Of a stretch of 64,000 nt of DNA, positions 43,392 through 55,413 are shown piece by piece. The DNA is from Pochonia chlamydosporia 170 (lineage: Eukaryota > Ascomycota > Sordariomycetes > Hypocreales > Clavicipitaceae), in the NCBI RefSeq assembly GCF_001653235.2, contig NC_035790.1, positions 7,316,001-7,380,000 of the forward strand, written 5' to 3'. The notes below the pieces were generated by a model. That model did not search any database, had not been told where the DNA came from, and worked only from the letters and a program-made list of their open reading frames with translations. Within the stretch, counting starts at the first letter, position 1, and each line of letters opens with the position of its first letter. The position numbers and the translations under genes are program-made.

Positions 43392-44420
43392 CTAGTCACG
43401 TCGACGCCAAATAGAGACTCTGTCATGGATCACACCTTTCTTATCCTTGCCCACAGTGTGCGTGCGCTCTGGCTGCCAGTACGCCACTCTCTCCAGGCCC
43501 GCCTCGCTGGGCTCTAGCAACGGGTCCGCATCGACAAGACCCTTGTCGTTGTAGGAGATCTTCTCACCGGGGTGGCTCAGATGCTCCATGTAGGCCTCGG
43601 AGGGAGAGGCAAACGGAGGGCCGGGGGCCAAGGGGTCCTTATTACGAGGAGATTCCAGACAGATCAGATTGCCTGCAGGTAAGGAAGCAAGGAGCTCGGT
43701 GTGTCGGAGAGCCCATTTAGGACGGAGCTCTGGGTTCAGAGCACAGAAGAACTAGATGGTTGTTAGAAGGAAAGTCCAGAAAGACCAGAAGGATCTAGGG
43801 TGGGTTGGAAATGGCACATCAAAATTCTAAAGACAGAGTGAAGCATCTTGCAGGTCCCTCTGTAGGACGCAGAGCACAAGTGGAGAGAAAATAATAGCAA
43901 TGACGGAACGGAGCCGAACAGCGGCAGTGAGTATACATACCGTGTAATCATAAATGACCTCGAATCCATTTCGAGGTACTCCAATTTCCTTCAACCAGGT
44001 ATCATCAAAGAAATCCCCCTGGACGAAAGTGGCTTTCCCTCTCCCAACTTTCTCATCTCGCAGGCGGTACCGGCTATGGTTCTCCTTCTCCTCCTTCTTG
44101 CAGGCTTCGACAGCCGCGGCGCTGCACTCCAGGCCATAGGCATCATACCCAAAGCTCGCGAATAAGAGCACGTCGACTCCACGTCCACAGCCCGGCACCA
44201 GGGCCTTCCGCCTCTCACCGTCCTGGGCGATAGGCCCGCCAATGGTGCCAGCTCGCTGGACCAGGGTGTCTTCTAGCGCGGGGTTGGGGAAGCCACGATC
44301 CCAGGGCAGAGTATCGCATTTGTCCCAGAGGGAGGCCCAGCCCTCAACATACTTGTCGCCCTGATATTTGGCCCAGTGTGCTCGAATATCCTTGGGATCA
44401 ATGTTGGTTGGAGTCGTCAT
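43392..44420 (-). CDS. TPMT-family SAM-dependent methyltransferase
   Basis: Exons 43941-44420 and 43392-43751 join in phase across a 189-bp intron (GTATGT...CTAG), giving 279 residues from MTTPTNIDPKDIRAHWAKYQ. The SAM-binding motif I is ALVPGCGRGVDVLLFASFG, followed by DAYGLECSAAAVEACKK. FVQGDFFDDTWL and FEVIYDYTFFCALNPELRPK correspond to the later motifs. WDRGFPNPALEDTL near residue 45 is typical for the thiopurine/thiol methyltransferase family, which includes halide/thiol methyltransferases of plants and fungi. It probably methylates small thiols or halides in the cytosol; the substrate cannot be told from sequence. The intron is longer than others in the window but its ends are good. No lesions seen. 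Confidence 0.9.
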
Positions 44421-46227
44421 GGCTCTGGGGTGGTGATGGAGTGCGGGGGAAGTTGGAGGTGGTCGCTCTGGCGTGACAGTGATAAACAGGGTAGAAAATA
44501 GGAATAGTACAGAGTGGTCAGAAACTATTGACTACACAGGGAAGTAAACGATATTGGATGCACAACGTCTGTTCTATTTATGCCTCTCTACACTCGTAAT
44601 TGAGCGCCTTTACGCTGTGATTAGAATTCATTGTCGATCGATAACCTCAAGCTCCGACCGCGAACCAATAGTCAGTTTGGTGTGGGGTCGAAAGTTAATC
44701 AGTCTTTACCTGTTTATTCATCATACCGAGAGAGATCTTATGCCCACGGGTTTACTAACAATGAAGATGCTCGTAGACGCTACTCCCAGACTTTGACCAA
44801 GTCGGGCTGATTATATATCAGGAATGCCCTGGAAGCTATGGAAATACAGTGGATTTACTTGGTGATGAAGAGTATGTAAAATTCTTACTACGCAACCTGG
44901 TTCCCTGTTTCTTGATTCCATTTTGGAGCGATTATCCGTGCGCAATCTGAAGAATACTCAATACTGTGTCTGCTCGGACTGTCTGTTTCATGTTCGCCAC
45001 CAGCGATGTCACATGCCAACGACGTAATGGCTTTATTCTCCCCCCCNNNNNNNNNNNNNNNNNNNNNNNNNNNNNNNNNNNNNNNNNNNNNNNNNNNNNN
45101 NNNNNNNNCCCAAAAAAAAAATAAAAAAATTCACGTGCTATATTTTAGGAGATCGTTGTTACCATGATATTTACGTCTGAAAACATGTGCTTTCCCAATT
45201 TCTAAGCATAACAGGATTCAATCTAGGACCCGCATGATAAGTTACCCCATGCCTGTAGTTTTATATAGGTGGAAGCATCAGAGCGGAGATGTGTCAAGAC
45301 TCTGAGTGACGGAAAGATGTATTGTCCATCACCAATACAGATTTATACTCTGGCCATCTTCCACAGTACTAGAGAAGCTGGGCTATGAAGTCCTCAAATA
45401 CGATAGCACCCGTGGGGCAGCGGAAAATAGACCAGAGAACGATCTCATCCTGGGCACATACAAGCAGTATCTGATATCGTGGTCTGGGTGAAACTGCGTT
45501 ACTTGCAAAGGTATTCTACCAAGTAGTGCTCAACCAGTCGCCCTAAATTCAACCCATTTATCGCATCCAGATTCATCACCATATACCAGGTGGTACAATT
45601 GAAAGCCAGACTATGCAGGTAATAGACTCAGAAATCAGCATTCTGCTCTCTTGCGCATTGCCAGGCGGTCTTTTTAGACCAACCTTTGGCAACAAGGGCT
45701 CGTCTAATACTAGAGGTCGCGACAATAGTTTGGAACTTATCCCAGAGAAGAACATTCATCTCATCGAGGTATAGCCCAGGCTTTTCTAGGAGGTGGTGTC
45801 AAGGGCATCTATCATCAAAGGTGTCACTGTTCGTTTTCGGCGTATTTGTGTTTGGGGAGCATAGATAGTTCCAAATTGCTGAAGTCTCTGCGAACATTAA
45901 TGATAGTTAGCTTGGTACATTCGGTTTCTTCGGCCAAAAAGAAAGTGCGAACCTGCAGATCAGTTTGACAATTCAGTCGGTATGCTAGAGGGCTTCGCTT
46001 CAGGTGCGGTATTGAAGCTGCACAAAGGAAGATTCAAATCCTAGATCATAAAATTGCGCTTTTTCGCCAAGCTTAGACTGTTGTAATAGTTTCATTGGGT
46101 AATTAAGACCATATTGCATTCTCAAAGCTTCCTAGCTGTGGTGACTGGTGATCTGTTGGGGCGCGAGCTGCCTGGGTTCGCCTCCTGTCCTTCCAGCACA
46201 TTAGCAGAGCGGAACGTATTTGGTATT
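44421..46227. other. Intergenic with assembly gap
   Basis: No supported gene; several 60-codon frames lack motifs. The N run lies inside it. Confidence 0.4.
45047..45108. other. Assembly gap (62 N)
   Basis: 62 N bases are flanked by a C run on the left (CCCCCC) and CCC plus an A-rich run on the right. The gap is homopolymer-linked, so its true length is unknown. Confidence 1.
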
Positions 46228-46473
46228 CTAGTCTGAGAGGCTCTTGGTTGATGATTTCTCCTGGTAATCCATGTCATGATCCGCGCGCTTCGCTGCTCTC
46301 TCCTCTTGCTCGGCATACCTTGCTTCATCACCTGCCCTAATATCTTCAGGAGGTGTTTCCGACCGTTTCCGCTTTTCAACGTCCCTAGCAAGGGATTGCT
46401 CGCCCAGTGCTCGCTCTACTTTGCTATACGCCGCATCTAGATATTGACAGAGTTGTATCCCGGCCGTAATGGG
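46228..46473 (-). CDS. Possible terminal exon of an unknown gene
   Basis: An open frame of 82 codons without an ATG start (PITAGIQLCQYLDAAYSKVE, then RALGEQSLARDVEKRKRSET, ending KSLSD and TAG). It is highly charged and helical in look. It lies 159 bp beyond the stop of the ABC transporter, on the same strand. It might be a 3' exon of a small gene or a relic; not recognised. Confidence 0.25.
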   Translation of the reverse strand, partial: PITAGIQLCQYLDAAYSKVERALGEQSLARDVEKRKRSETPPEDIRAGDEARYAEQEERAAKRADHDMDYQEKSSTKSLSD

Positions 46474-46631
46474 TCAAAGTAGAATCTAAACTTTGTCTCG
46501 TCCGGTGACGCTCGTTTTGAAGAATCTATTATCTGTTCTAACACGTACGCGCTCAACTTCGCACTCCGTCTTTACCCTTCTTCGAGTAGGGTACCTTGGC
46601 AATCTTTCACTCTTCAACAAACAACATTCGT

Positions 46632-49600
46632 CTACGCAGACGCCCTCTTCGTCGCCTTGGTTCGCAACTTCATCATCAAGAACACCAGGGCGTAGAACAC
46701 TCCAGCCCACAATACAACCAACCCCGCATTCCTCCAGCCGTAGTACTCTTCGTTCAAGTTGAGTGTCTTCAAGTAGTCTTGTCCAGTAGTGTATCGGCAA
46801 ACCTCGCAGTTCTCCGTAGCGCCTGGGTTAGGTTCGTGCCACGTCCCATGCCTTGCTGATAGGTGGAGAGATAGTCGCCACATGTCTCGTTCGCAGGAGG
46901 ATTGAAGACCGCAAGCTCATCCCGTTCGCAAGTGATATCGACGGAGAAGGTGGTGAAGGTGAGGAAGGCGCCGAAGAGGTAGTTGAAGGGATCGAGGTAG
47001 TAGATCCTAAAATGTGATGTTAGCATTGATCTCGTGGGTGTTGATGGTCGTATGAGGCTTACCAGTATCTCCAGAACGCCGTGATCTGGGAGTAAGGAGC
47101 GAAGACACCGCAGAATGATACGAGGGTGGTTATGACCAGCGGGTTGACGAGAGATGCAAAGGTTGCGTTGGGAGCGTACGCGGCGATTGATTGTCCAATA
47201 CCGGTGTACAACATCTCGTAAAACATCTAGACGGTTTGTTGGTTTGGAGCGAGGAGTCAACCAAAGAAGAGAGAACTTACTGCGACGAAGAATGTGCTGC
47301 CTGCCCACTTGGTATCATTTGGCAATCCAGCAGTCCAGTACCAACACACAAAGTACAACACACCGCAGACGACCAGGTAGGGCAGCTCAGAAACGATCAA
47401 GCCAGTGACGAATGGCACCCAGTGGTAGGTCTTACTCTTCTTCTCGCGCGTCTCATACACGTTGCGACGATCGATGAAGATAGGCTGAAGCTGGGAGATG
47501 AGACCGGGGGCGACAAACAGGAAACTGAAGACCGTGAAGAGGCGTTGCTGGAGGTCGCTGACGCTGTTACCAATCGACCAGAACGAAAAGCCGTTGTAAA
47601 GAGACAGGAGTATATGCAAGATGAGCTTGTTGTTGATGTACTCGGTGTTGCGGAACAAGGAGATATTCATGCGGTGCGTGACAAGCTTTACCTGCTCCCC
47701 CATGGGCGCTGCGAATTGATGGCCATCGTCGACAGTTCCAGGAGGTTTGGTGGCAGCATCGGCGACAAGAGTGTCAAGCTCTTGAGTGATCTTCTCGTGT
47801 TCTGGTGAGTTGAGCCAGACTTGGTTCCAGTCCTTGCCCTTAGAAAGACTTCCTGATACGACTTCAATCATGTGCTCAGCAGGGTTGGCCTCTCGGGGGC
47901 ACGGTGCGCCATGATCAGCGAAGTATTTCTTGACGGTCCTTGCATGATGGCCGATATCACCAAAGTATACGGTCTTGCCACCCTTCGCCAGTAGGAGAAG
48001 GGTGTCGAATTGGGCAAAGAGGTCGGCCGATGGCTGATGAATCGTGACGAGGACAGCTTGTCCGACTTCCGCGAGTTTGCGCAAGAAGCGTACCGTGTTG
48101 TTTGCAGCTTGGCCATCGAGACCAGAGGTAGGTTCGTCGAGGAAGATCAAAATACTGGGCTTAGCTACGAGCTCAACACCAATTGTGAGACCTGATAAGT
48201 TGTTAGTGTCTGTCTCGACTCTGTCCGATGGATTCAGACTTACGCTTGCGCTGTTCGACAGAAAGACCGGCACCAGGGTGACCGATGAGGGTGTGCTCGA
48301 GATCTTCCAACTGTAGAAGCTTGACGATCGTGTCCACATAGCGGAGCTTCTCCTCGCGGGGAATTTTACGACTCTGACGAAGAAGAGCAGAGAATTCCAA
48401 AGCCTCGCGTACCGTGGACAATGACTCGTGGACATCCATCTGTTCGACGTAGCCAGCAGATCGTTGGAAAGACACAGGGAGCGGGCGACCATCGACTAGA
48501 ACGGAGCCATGAATGGTACCATCAGTCTTGCGTTGAGCTAGAACGTCGAGCAGTGTAGTCTTTCCGGCCTGAGTGAAAATGTTAGCATATATCCATCTGT
48601 CAATCGCATTGCTAGTGCACTTACACCTGAAGAACCCATAAGAGCACCGAGCGTACCGGGCTTGATAAATCCTTGAACGTTGTCGAGAAGAAGACGATCG
48701 CCATGCGGCGTCTTGACGGTGTAAGTCAGATTCTTCCAGGTAAAGACCGATGTATTGTTGACGAGCTGATTGTCGATGGTTGCGTCAGACTTCTCGGAAT
48801 CGGAGCCGGAGTTCTCGGATGGCTTCTCGACAGCCTGGGATTCCTCATCCGCAACCACGGCCTTAGGTACCTTCTTCTGCTTCTCACGGGGGATGAGGAG
48901 GCCGCGACCACCTTCGCCCAGCTGCTTCCACCTGGAAGTGACGAAGATGGTCATTGCCACGAAGAAGACGTACCAGCCGCAGAGAATGCCAAAGTTGCGC
49001 CAAAGCTTGCTGTGGCTGAAGGACATGGAAGCCAGGTATTGGTCACCAGTAACGCTGGTTGCTCCAGGAGGCGTACCACGGACGCTGGTACATGCTTGTC
49101 CGCCTCCTGATTCAGGGTTGTATCCTTCGCCATTTGGAACCAGGAATGGGCCTACACAAGGAATCACCTGGTCGTGGAACTCGTTCGCGAGCAATGCTTC
49201 GAACGCGTAGGCCATGGGGTCAATCCAGAAGAACCAAACGAACCAAGGGTGCATGTCGGGCTTGGGAATCATGTATCCTGCATATGTGAAGGCAGCGACG
49301 ATGGTGAATCCAGAAGCTTTAGTTGCTGCGTCGAAATTCGGGAAAGCGGCACCGATGAACCTGAACAGCTGTGTCATAGCCAGGGCCGACATCAAGTTGA
49401 TGAGCCAGAAGATGAAGAAAGCCTTGGCGGTGTAATGGAATCCAGTCATGAAGTACAGCACAATTCCAAAGTGCGAGATTTGGAAGAGCATGATCGGGAT
49501 GTCGGTAATGACCTGGGCGAAGACAAAGGCAGACGGATGGTGGAGAGCGAAGTCTCGGTGTTTGGCTAAGACGGGTCGGCCGACGAACGAATCCGTAACC

Positions 49601-51138
49601 TCGGCGAGAGCGATGAAGGTAGGATATAGTAGAGAGAAGAAGAGTGAGCCTCCCTTGATGAACAAGCCCGCCGTGTTGTCCGGAGCATTGTAGAACAGTG
49701 AGCCACCGATCAGCGCCTGAGCGATAGTTGTGGCTTGCTTGATGAACAGAGTTTGCTTGTCCCCCCAGAGGATCTGAAATTGGCGTATGGTAACCGTCTG
49801 CACCTGATGGAAATATCCTGCGGACTCCGCAGCTTTCTTTGGGAGGTTCTTGTGCTTGTCTTGAGCCTCCTGTTCCTTGTAGTCCGCCGTATTCTGCTGA
49901 GCTTCGGGGCTATTTGGGTAGTCAAGCTCGGCCATCATCCTTGGCTTGATGGGCGAGTTGTTATAAGCAGCGAGCAGCTCCTCGGTTGATCGAGGAAATC
50001 GGTCCTCAAAGTCTGGGGCAATTGTGCGTACAGCAGGCGCCGATACGCTCGTGAGGAAATCTGACTTGTTGGCTGCAGGGTCGCATAGGAAGCCAAGATC
50101 CTCCATATATGGCACAGCTTCATCTCGAGGTCCGTAAAAGATCTGCTTGCCGTTGTCGAGAATCAGAATCTTGTCGAACTGCGCGTAGATGCCATTACCA
50201 GCTTGGTACAGACTGGCAATTGTAGTGAGACCAAGAATATCTGTCATGGCGCGCATGGCTTTCGTCCAATCTAGCGCAGTGCTCGCGTCGAGACCACGAG
50301 TGGAGTTATCCCAGGAGAAGACGCTGCCTCTAGTCGCAAGGCATTCGAGAATGGACACTCGCTTGCGTTCGCCACCCGAAACACCACGAATGAACTCATC
50401 TCCGACCTTGGTATTCTTAGTGTGTGTGATACCGAGAGACTTCAAGAGGAATTCTTTGTATATTTGGGCGTACTCCTCCTCGTTCTTGATGTCCGGTGGC
50501 AGGTGGAAAGGCACCTTCAAACGTGTGGCGAAATTGATGGTGTCACCAACTGAAAGAGCTGGAAAGAAGATCTCCTCTTCTGTGTTCATGACGATCTGAC
50601 CACGATATTGTTTGGCTTCTTGACTGGTCATGGAGCCGAACGAGACGTCGCCAGTAATTTCTGCGAAGCCATTTCTGTGGTTTGATAGAACGCTAAGCAG
50701 TGTTGTGCATCCGGCTCCTGGGTTTCCAAGAACAAGCAACATCTCACCGGGTTTGACACATCCAGAGGAGTTGTCGATAATAGTCTTCAGGGGTGGGCTT
50801 TTACTACCCTTCCCGAATGGGTTGAATTGAGAGAGAACATTTTCGTTGTAAAGCGCATCACTGCTGATGCCCTTTACTGTGAGGTTCTGCCATGTCACAC
50901 CCAGCTTCTTCGATTTCCCACCGTTAGTCTCGTTACGTTGTTGTATTTGTAGTAGATCTGGAGTGATGGGCCATTGTGAGATGTCTCGGGGGTCGGTCTT
51001 TTGGCCGGATTCGTCGTCTGACTGCTCTGCGCTGGAGTTGACGATAGGGTCCGCCATTGGGGAGGGAGATCGTCCGGAGGGCTTTCCGAGCGAACTCGCC
51101 TGGTACATCGCTTTCTCAGGGTGGCGATTGATCTCCAT
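46632..51138 (-). CDS. PDR-type (ABCG) multidrug ABC transporter
   Basis: Five exons: 48625-51138, 48244-48568, 47281-48191, 47063-47226 and 46632-47006; introns are 52-56 bp with clean ends. Order is NBD-TMD-NBD-TMD, about 1430 residues. NBD1 has the PDR-specific variant Walker [12 protein letters not shown], signature VSGGERKR and degenerate Walker B ([11 protein letters not shown]). NBD2 has canonical [18 protein letters not shown], variant signature LSVEQRKR and [14 protein letters not shown]. The second TMD includes [16 protein letters not shown] and the [12 protein letters not shown] loop. Such plasma-membrane pumps export fungicides and toxic metabolites. Anomaly: at about 46829-46831 one base appears missing, so the literal frame ends at 46769 after TNLTQALRR, whereas the expected ending ([20 protein letters not shown] ... 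KRASA) is open in the next frame to 46632. No intron fits. Either a consensus error or loss of the last membrane helix. Confidence 0.92.
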
Positions 51139-51660
51139 GTTGTAGTTCTTCGGATTCGCTAATTTGCCAGATTTTGACAGCAGAAGAACTTCGATGGAAA
51201 AAAGTGCTGGAGATCAGACGACTGTAGTTGCCGGTGGAAGAGTAGCAACATCACGCACAAGATATAAGAACAATAAAGTAATGAGATATATGACCATAAC
51301 CTAGCTTCTCATTAATAATCCGACTCAAGTCCCGAAGCCCAAAGAAGCCCTCTGTCTCATCCCTTATTAATGTGCTGAACGAAGAGCATGGGACATCTTT
51401 TCGACGGATGGGGTGATTAGTGAACATCTCGTGTATTACGGTTTTCCTAACAGTCAGTTCAACCGGCTTTGTTGAATCATCAAGCATATCCGGTCGGAGT
51501 GATTACTATGTCCTGGACTGCCAAACTGCAGCCACTTGTATGGCACGTGCATGAGGACCCACAAAGACAAACCAGTAACTAAGGTACCGAATGCACTCTA
51601 CCGTGACATTTTCTCCATCCAAAGTCCATACCCGTACAATTTTTGCCCTGATTGGAACAC
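51139..51660. other. Intergenic: promoter side of the ABC gene
   Basis: No gene seen. It must contain the 5' UTR and promoter of the ABC transporter; no specific site could be identified. Confidence 0.4.
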
Positions 51661-52155
51661 TGAACATGAACATGGCAGGTGGAAAACGAAAGGCCGCTAG
51701 TATAGCTGGTGGGTGACTATCGACCAGCTAAACAACGACGAAAGGGAACCACTATATCAGCGGTTACAGCGCATAGCACGCCCGTTCCACCCCTATCGTC
51801 CCCGCTGAAGCCCCTTCCAAAGCCAAACCTACGCGATTTGTTGACCGAACCGGCCACTTCCACGTTTACGCCAGTACCTTCGCAAGGCTTTCCCCGTCGT
51901 ATCTCGACAGACCTACCTCAATATAGCCTACTCGATATCTTTAGGCTGTTTTGCCCAATCCACATGCTCGATGAATGGGTCGAATACATGAACGTACGCT
52001 ATTTCAAGCTACCTGGCCATATAGAAGACCCAAGAACTAAACACAGTCGACAGCAAGCCTGGGAGCCAACCTACGCCGCCGAGATCTACTTGTTCTTTGG
52101 GATGTTGATGTACATGTCCATCCATCTCGAACCACGCTTCGAGAACTATTGGAGT
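51661..52155 (+). pseudogene. piggyBac-like transposase, N-terminal fragment
   Basis: Open from a GTG at 51709; an ATG at 51672 opens a short matching stretch (MAGGKRKAASIAGG) that is one frame off and stops, so the start is broken. The protein has a Ser/Pro/Lys-rich head and then SLLDIFRLFCPIHMLDEWVE, YAAEIYLFFGMLMYMSIHLE and RFENYW, the N-terminal pattern of PGBD/DDE_Tnp_1_7 transposases. The catalytic part is absent because pogo-type sequence takes over in the same frame near 52155. Confidence 0.6.
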
Positions 52156-54170
52156 ACAATGTCACCCTGCCAGAAACTTACAAAATTAGAGGAATCTATG
52201 ATTGTGGAGTATATTCTCGACCTAGATTCGCGATCATTTCCTCCTAGGCTTTGTGGTGTGCAAGATATGGCGAATCGTCTGCTCGCGGATCGCGACGCGC
52301 CTCCTATTGGACTTAACTGGGCTTCAAGGTTCGTTAAGCGGCACAAAGAGCTATCCACGCGTTTTACGCGTAGATATGACTAACAGAGGGCCTTATGCGA
52401 AGATCCAAAGATAATTGAGCCTTGGTTTGAGCTTGTACGCAACACAGTCGTGAAATATGGCATACTGGACGAGAATTTTCACAACTTTGATGAGACGGGC
52501 TTTATAATGGGCATGATCTCGACCACTATAGTTGTTACAAGCTCACATAGACATGGCAAACCAACTTTAGTCCAGCCAGGTAATAGCTCTTCTTCCTCCC
52601 CCTCAGTCGGTCCCTCCGTATCTGTTGCATCTCCTTCTGCCCCAAAGCCTTACTCAACCGCACAGCTTCCCTCTCTGCCTCCTCCTCCATAGTCCGTATT
52701 TCGAGCCGCCGCTCCTCTCTGCACGCCATCTTCTGCAAGTCAATCTCCTTCTGCCGCTCTGCCTCTTTCTCACTTTCCATCTCATTCGCCCACCGTCGAG
52801 TGTTGCGGAAATCCTCCTGCGCCTCGTTCTGGGCATACGTCAACCCATTAAGGCTCTTCTGCCGACTATCTCGTTCCATTATGAACCGAGTTTTCTTAAC
52901 CCTACTCTTCTCACTCATCGGCAAGCTGTAGAATGTAACTGTAGTTACTTTACCACTGGGTAGTTTAATACGTCGTCGTCTGCTTCCTTCACGAATTCCC
53001 GGCGCAAGGCACAAGGTGTCCAACCACGATGCAAGATCATCGATGTCAGCTCCAAGGAATTGAACCTTGATTGCCGTATCGACATGCACACAGAAATTGG
53101 GTTTCGGTGATCCAGTCTATTAATTCTCGCGGCCAGGCTATCCCATCATTTATCATCGTTGCGGGGCAGTATCACCTTGCGAACTGGTATGAAGATAGTA
53201 CCCTACCAAAGGGTTGGGTTATCTCCACAACCCCCAACGGCTGGACTACATATGAGAAGGCTATAGAATGGCTTCAGCACTTTGAAAAGCATACCAAGCC
53301 GCGAACTCATGGTGCATATCGTCTTCTAATCATGGATGGGCATGAGAGTCACCATTCAACGGAATTGAGCGATTCTGCAAGGACCATAAGATTATCACGC
53401 TCTGTATGCCAGCCCATTCATCACATATTCTCCAGCCACTAGATGTTGGCTGTTTTGGGCCGCTAAAGAAGGCATATGGCAAAGAAGTTGAAGGATTAAT
53501 GCGGGCGCAAATAACACACATTACGAAGGCTGACTTTCTACCCGCGTTTTACGCCGCATTTAAAGCTTCAATAACGGAAAAGAACATCCAGGGAGCTTTT
53601 AGAGGTGCCGGCCTTATCCCATTTGACCCAAATAGTGTCTTATCTCGACTAGATGTAAGGCTACGAACGCCATCGCCAGTTGAGGCCGCACCTGAGCTAC
53701 CAAATCTGTGGGCTCCAAAGACCCCAAACAACCCAACCGAGGCGACTTCACAAACTGATTATATAAAAAGAAGAATAAGCCGACATCAGGGAAGCTCACC
53801 GACATCAATTTTAGATGCTATGGATCAATTTGCGAAAGGCACATGCGGAATAATGCATAAGATGGCTCTCTTAAAGGCTGAGAACCAGCAACTTCGAGAG
53901 GCAAATGCACTATTAAGCAAACGGCGCAGGGCCAAAAAAAAGCGCCTACGTGAAGGCGGTAGCATAACTATTGCCGAGGGACAAGCTCTTCAGGACCAGA
54001 ATGATGTGGAAGAGCAGATAAAGCAAGAAGATCGCCAGATAAGAGGTCGGAAGCCTATGAGACAAAGGGACGGCGATGTAGTGTATGCGGCAAGACCGGT
54101 CATAATGCGCGAACTTGTCAGATCGATGTGGAAACATCTAATGAAGAGGATAGCAGTGAAGATTAATTGA
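52156..54170 (+). pseudogene. Fot/pogo-type (Tc1-mariner) transposase, broken
   Basis: It begins inside the helix-turn-helix region (QKLTKLEESMIVEYILDLDS, RLCGVQDMANRLLADRD, HTH_CENPB type) with the true N-terminus missing. A TAA follows RFTRRYD at 52381-52383. After it the frame continues QRALCEDPKIIEPWF and NFDETGFIMGM (first catalytic Asp of DDE_1). A foreign 507-bp segment sits at 52587-53093, then NWVSVIQSINSRGQAIPSFI, YRLLIMDGHESHHS (second Asp) and a one-base shift near 53363. From 53406 PAHSSHILQPLDVGCFGPLK and a long basic, coiled-coil-like tail run to 54170. At least four lesions make it inactive. Confidence 0.85.
52587..53093 (-). other. 507-bp insertion with antisense open frame
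   Basis: Removing 52587-53093 restores the pogo reading VQPGN/RNWVSVIQ exactly. The inserted piece is 169 codons long and completely open on the minus strand, starting next to an ATG at 53089 (MHVDTAIKVQFLGADIDDLA). It encodes a strongly charged protein: IKLPSGKVTTVTFYSLPMSE, then a long KE/RE-rich helix (EMESEKEAERQKEIDLQKMA). Only a 2-bp (AG) repeat flanks it, and there are no inverted ends. I do not recognise the protein. It may be a captured exon or the fragment of another element. Confidence 0.6.
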
Positions 54171-54215
54171 TTTCTTATGTTGTGGTTGTTTTAGGATGTT
54201 ATTTTCACGAGGAGA

Positions 54216-54267
54216 TGCATAGTAGTGGCTACTTCACTATGTTGGCTACCCTACTATGCACCTACGT
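54216..54267 (-). repeat. Right terminal repeat of the pogo element
   Basis: Read inward from the right end it starts ACGTAGGTGCATAGTAGGGT, with a second CATAGTGAAGTAGCCA-type word. The first 14 bases match the MITE terminal repeat at 34604 with one difference, and the tandem layout is the same. Confidence 0.75.
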
Positions 54268-55384
54268 TAGTGTTAATATGGGAATAAGCTAAAACAAGAA
54301 GGCAAAAGCAAAAACTAGCAGGGACAACCAAAGAAAGATTATTTGCTGCGATTTTATTGTTCTGGGCTCGGATAGGCTGAACTAAATATAATCATGAGTG
54401 CAGAAGAGTTCTCTGGCTGGATATGTGATACAAAATCTGACGTAGACAAGGTCACAGCTACTGGATTGAGTAGGATCAGAGAACTATTATGTTAAGCTGC
54501 TAACTGGCCGGGAGAGAAGGAATAGATAGAGCAGTTACACAATTCGAATCCTGGGTTTTGTAGGGAGTGATGTGAATGATGTCAAGTCAACATTGGGGAC
54601 GACCAGTGTTACGTGCCAGTTTGAAACCAATGACGAAGACGAATTGGTTGGCTTGTACATACGTACACCCATGCGCTTAGTTTCATTTCAGATCCAAAGC
54701 CATGATCACCAATAGAATGCATGGTAATACCTAATAGTTTCTAATTTTATACAATAATAATGAGTTTTTCTGTACCTGTACAATAGGCGCCAAGCAATTG
54801 TTTGCCGATCAAGACGCATGGATAATTCTGGTGGAGTTTTAGGAGACAGCTTCTTGCGCTTCCACGGTGACTATCGTAATGGTACGTCGCAGCCAAGAAA
54901 CTGGAGTACCTCCAAACCCAATTGGGCCACGTTCCATTAAGGCGTGACACCCCTCTGGTCAGATTTTTGGCAGCAGAAGCCATAGCTGCTCCAATCACCT
55001 TCTCTCGTCGGGTCCAATCTCATTCCCATTACTGAGAGCTTCTTGGCATGTATCACGGCAAGGAATGGCACCCCCGCAAGAAATGCTCTCGAAAGGCTCG
55101 CAGACGCGCCGTAGGTGGCCCTAAAATAAAGTAAAATAAAATGATATCACGCGATAGCTACGGAAGTCATATTGAATAGTGGAATTGGTCCTTGTATTGA
55201 GTTATCTATAGTAGAAGCTAGCTGCCTCTTATAGTTATCTCAAAAGATTTGAATTGCCGATAGCTGCTTATTACCTTTCAATAACTACCGATAACTGTTG
55301 TTGTTTGCTTCCGATAGCCCCTCACTATAATTCCTTTTGAAGGCTCAATATATTGAACCTTCTGTTGCAATCTTGTTTTCCTTG

Positions 55385-55413
55385 TAAAAATAAAAATAAA
55401 AATAAAATAAAAA
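55385..55413 (+). repeat. AAAAT-type microsatellite
   Basis: About five units of TAAAAA/TAAAA. Confidence 0.85.

Larger units (their letters stand above)
52156..54267 (+). mobile_element. 5'-truncated Fot/pogo element
   Basis: The right terminal repeat is present (54216-54267), ending in ACGT followed by TA at 54268-54269. The left terminal repeat is missing, replaced by the piggyBac-like fragment. Confidence 0.75.

Noticed and set aside
45180..45265. tRNA-like sequence on the minus strand (GTCCTAGATTGAATCCTG resembling a variable loop and T arm)
   Set aside because: No acceptor stem or D arm could be paired; at best a chance match or degraded tRNA-derived repeat.
48673..49110. Plus-strand ORFs across the ABC transporter
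   Set aside because: Antisense shadows of a gene with clear domain motifs on the minus strand.
52580..53093. The 507-bp segment in the pogo gene as a normal intron
   Set aside because: It can be bounded by GT and AG, but splicing there changes frame and runs into a stop, whereas removing 52587-53093 restores the protein pattern.
54530..54560. ATTCGAATCCTGG resembling a tRNA T arm
   Set aside because: No cloverleaf can be built from the flanking sequence.
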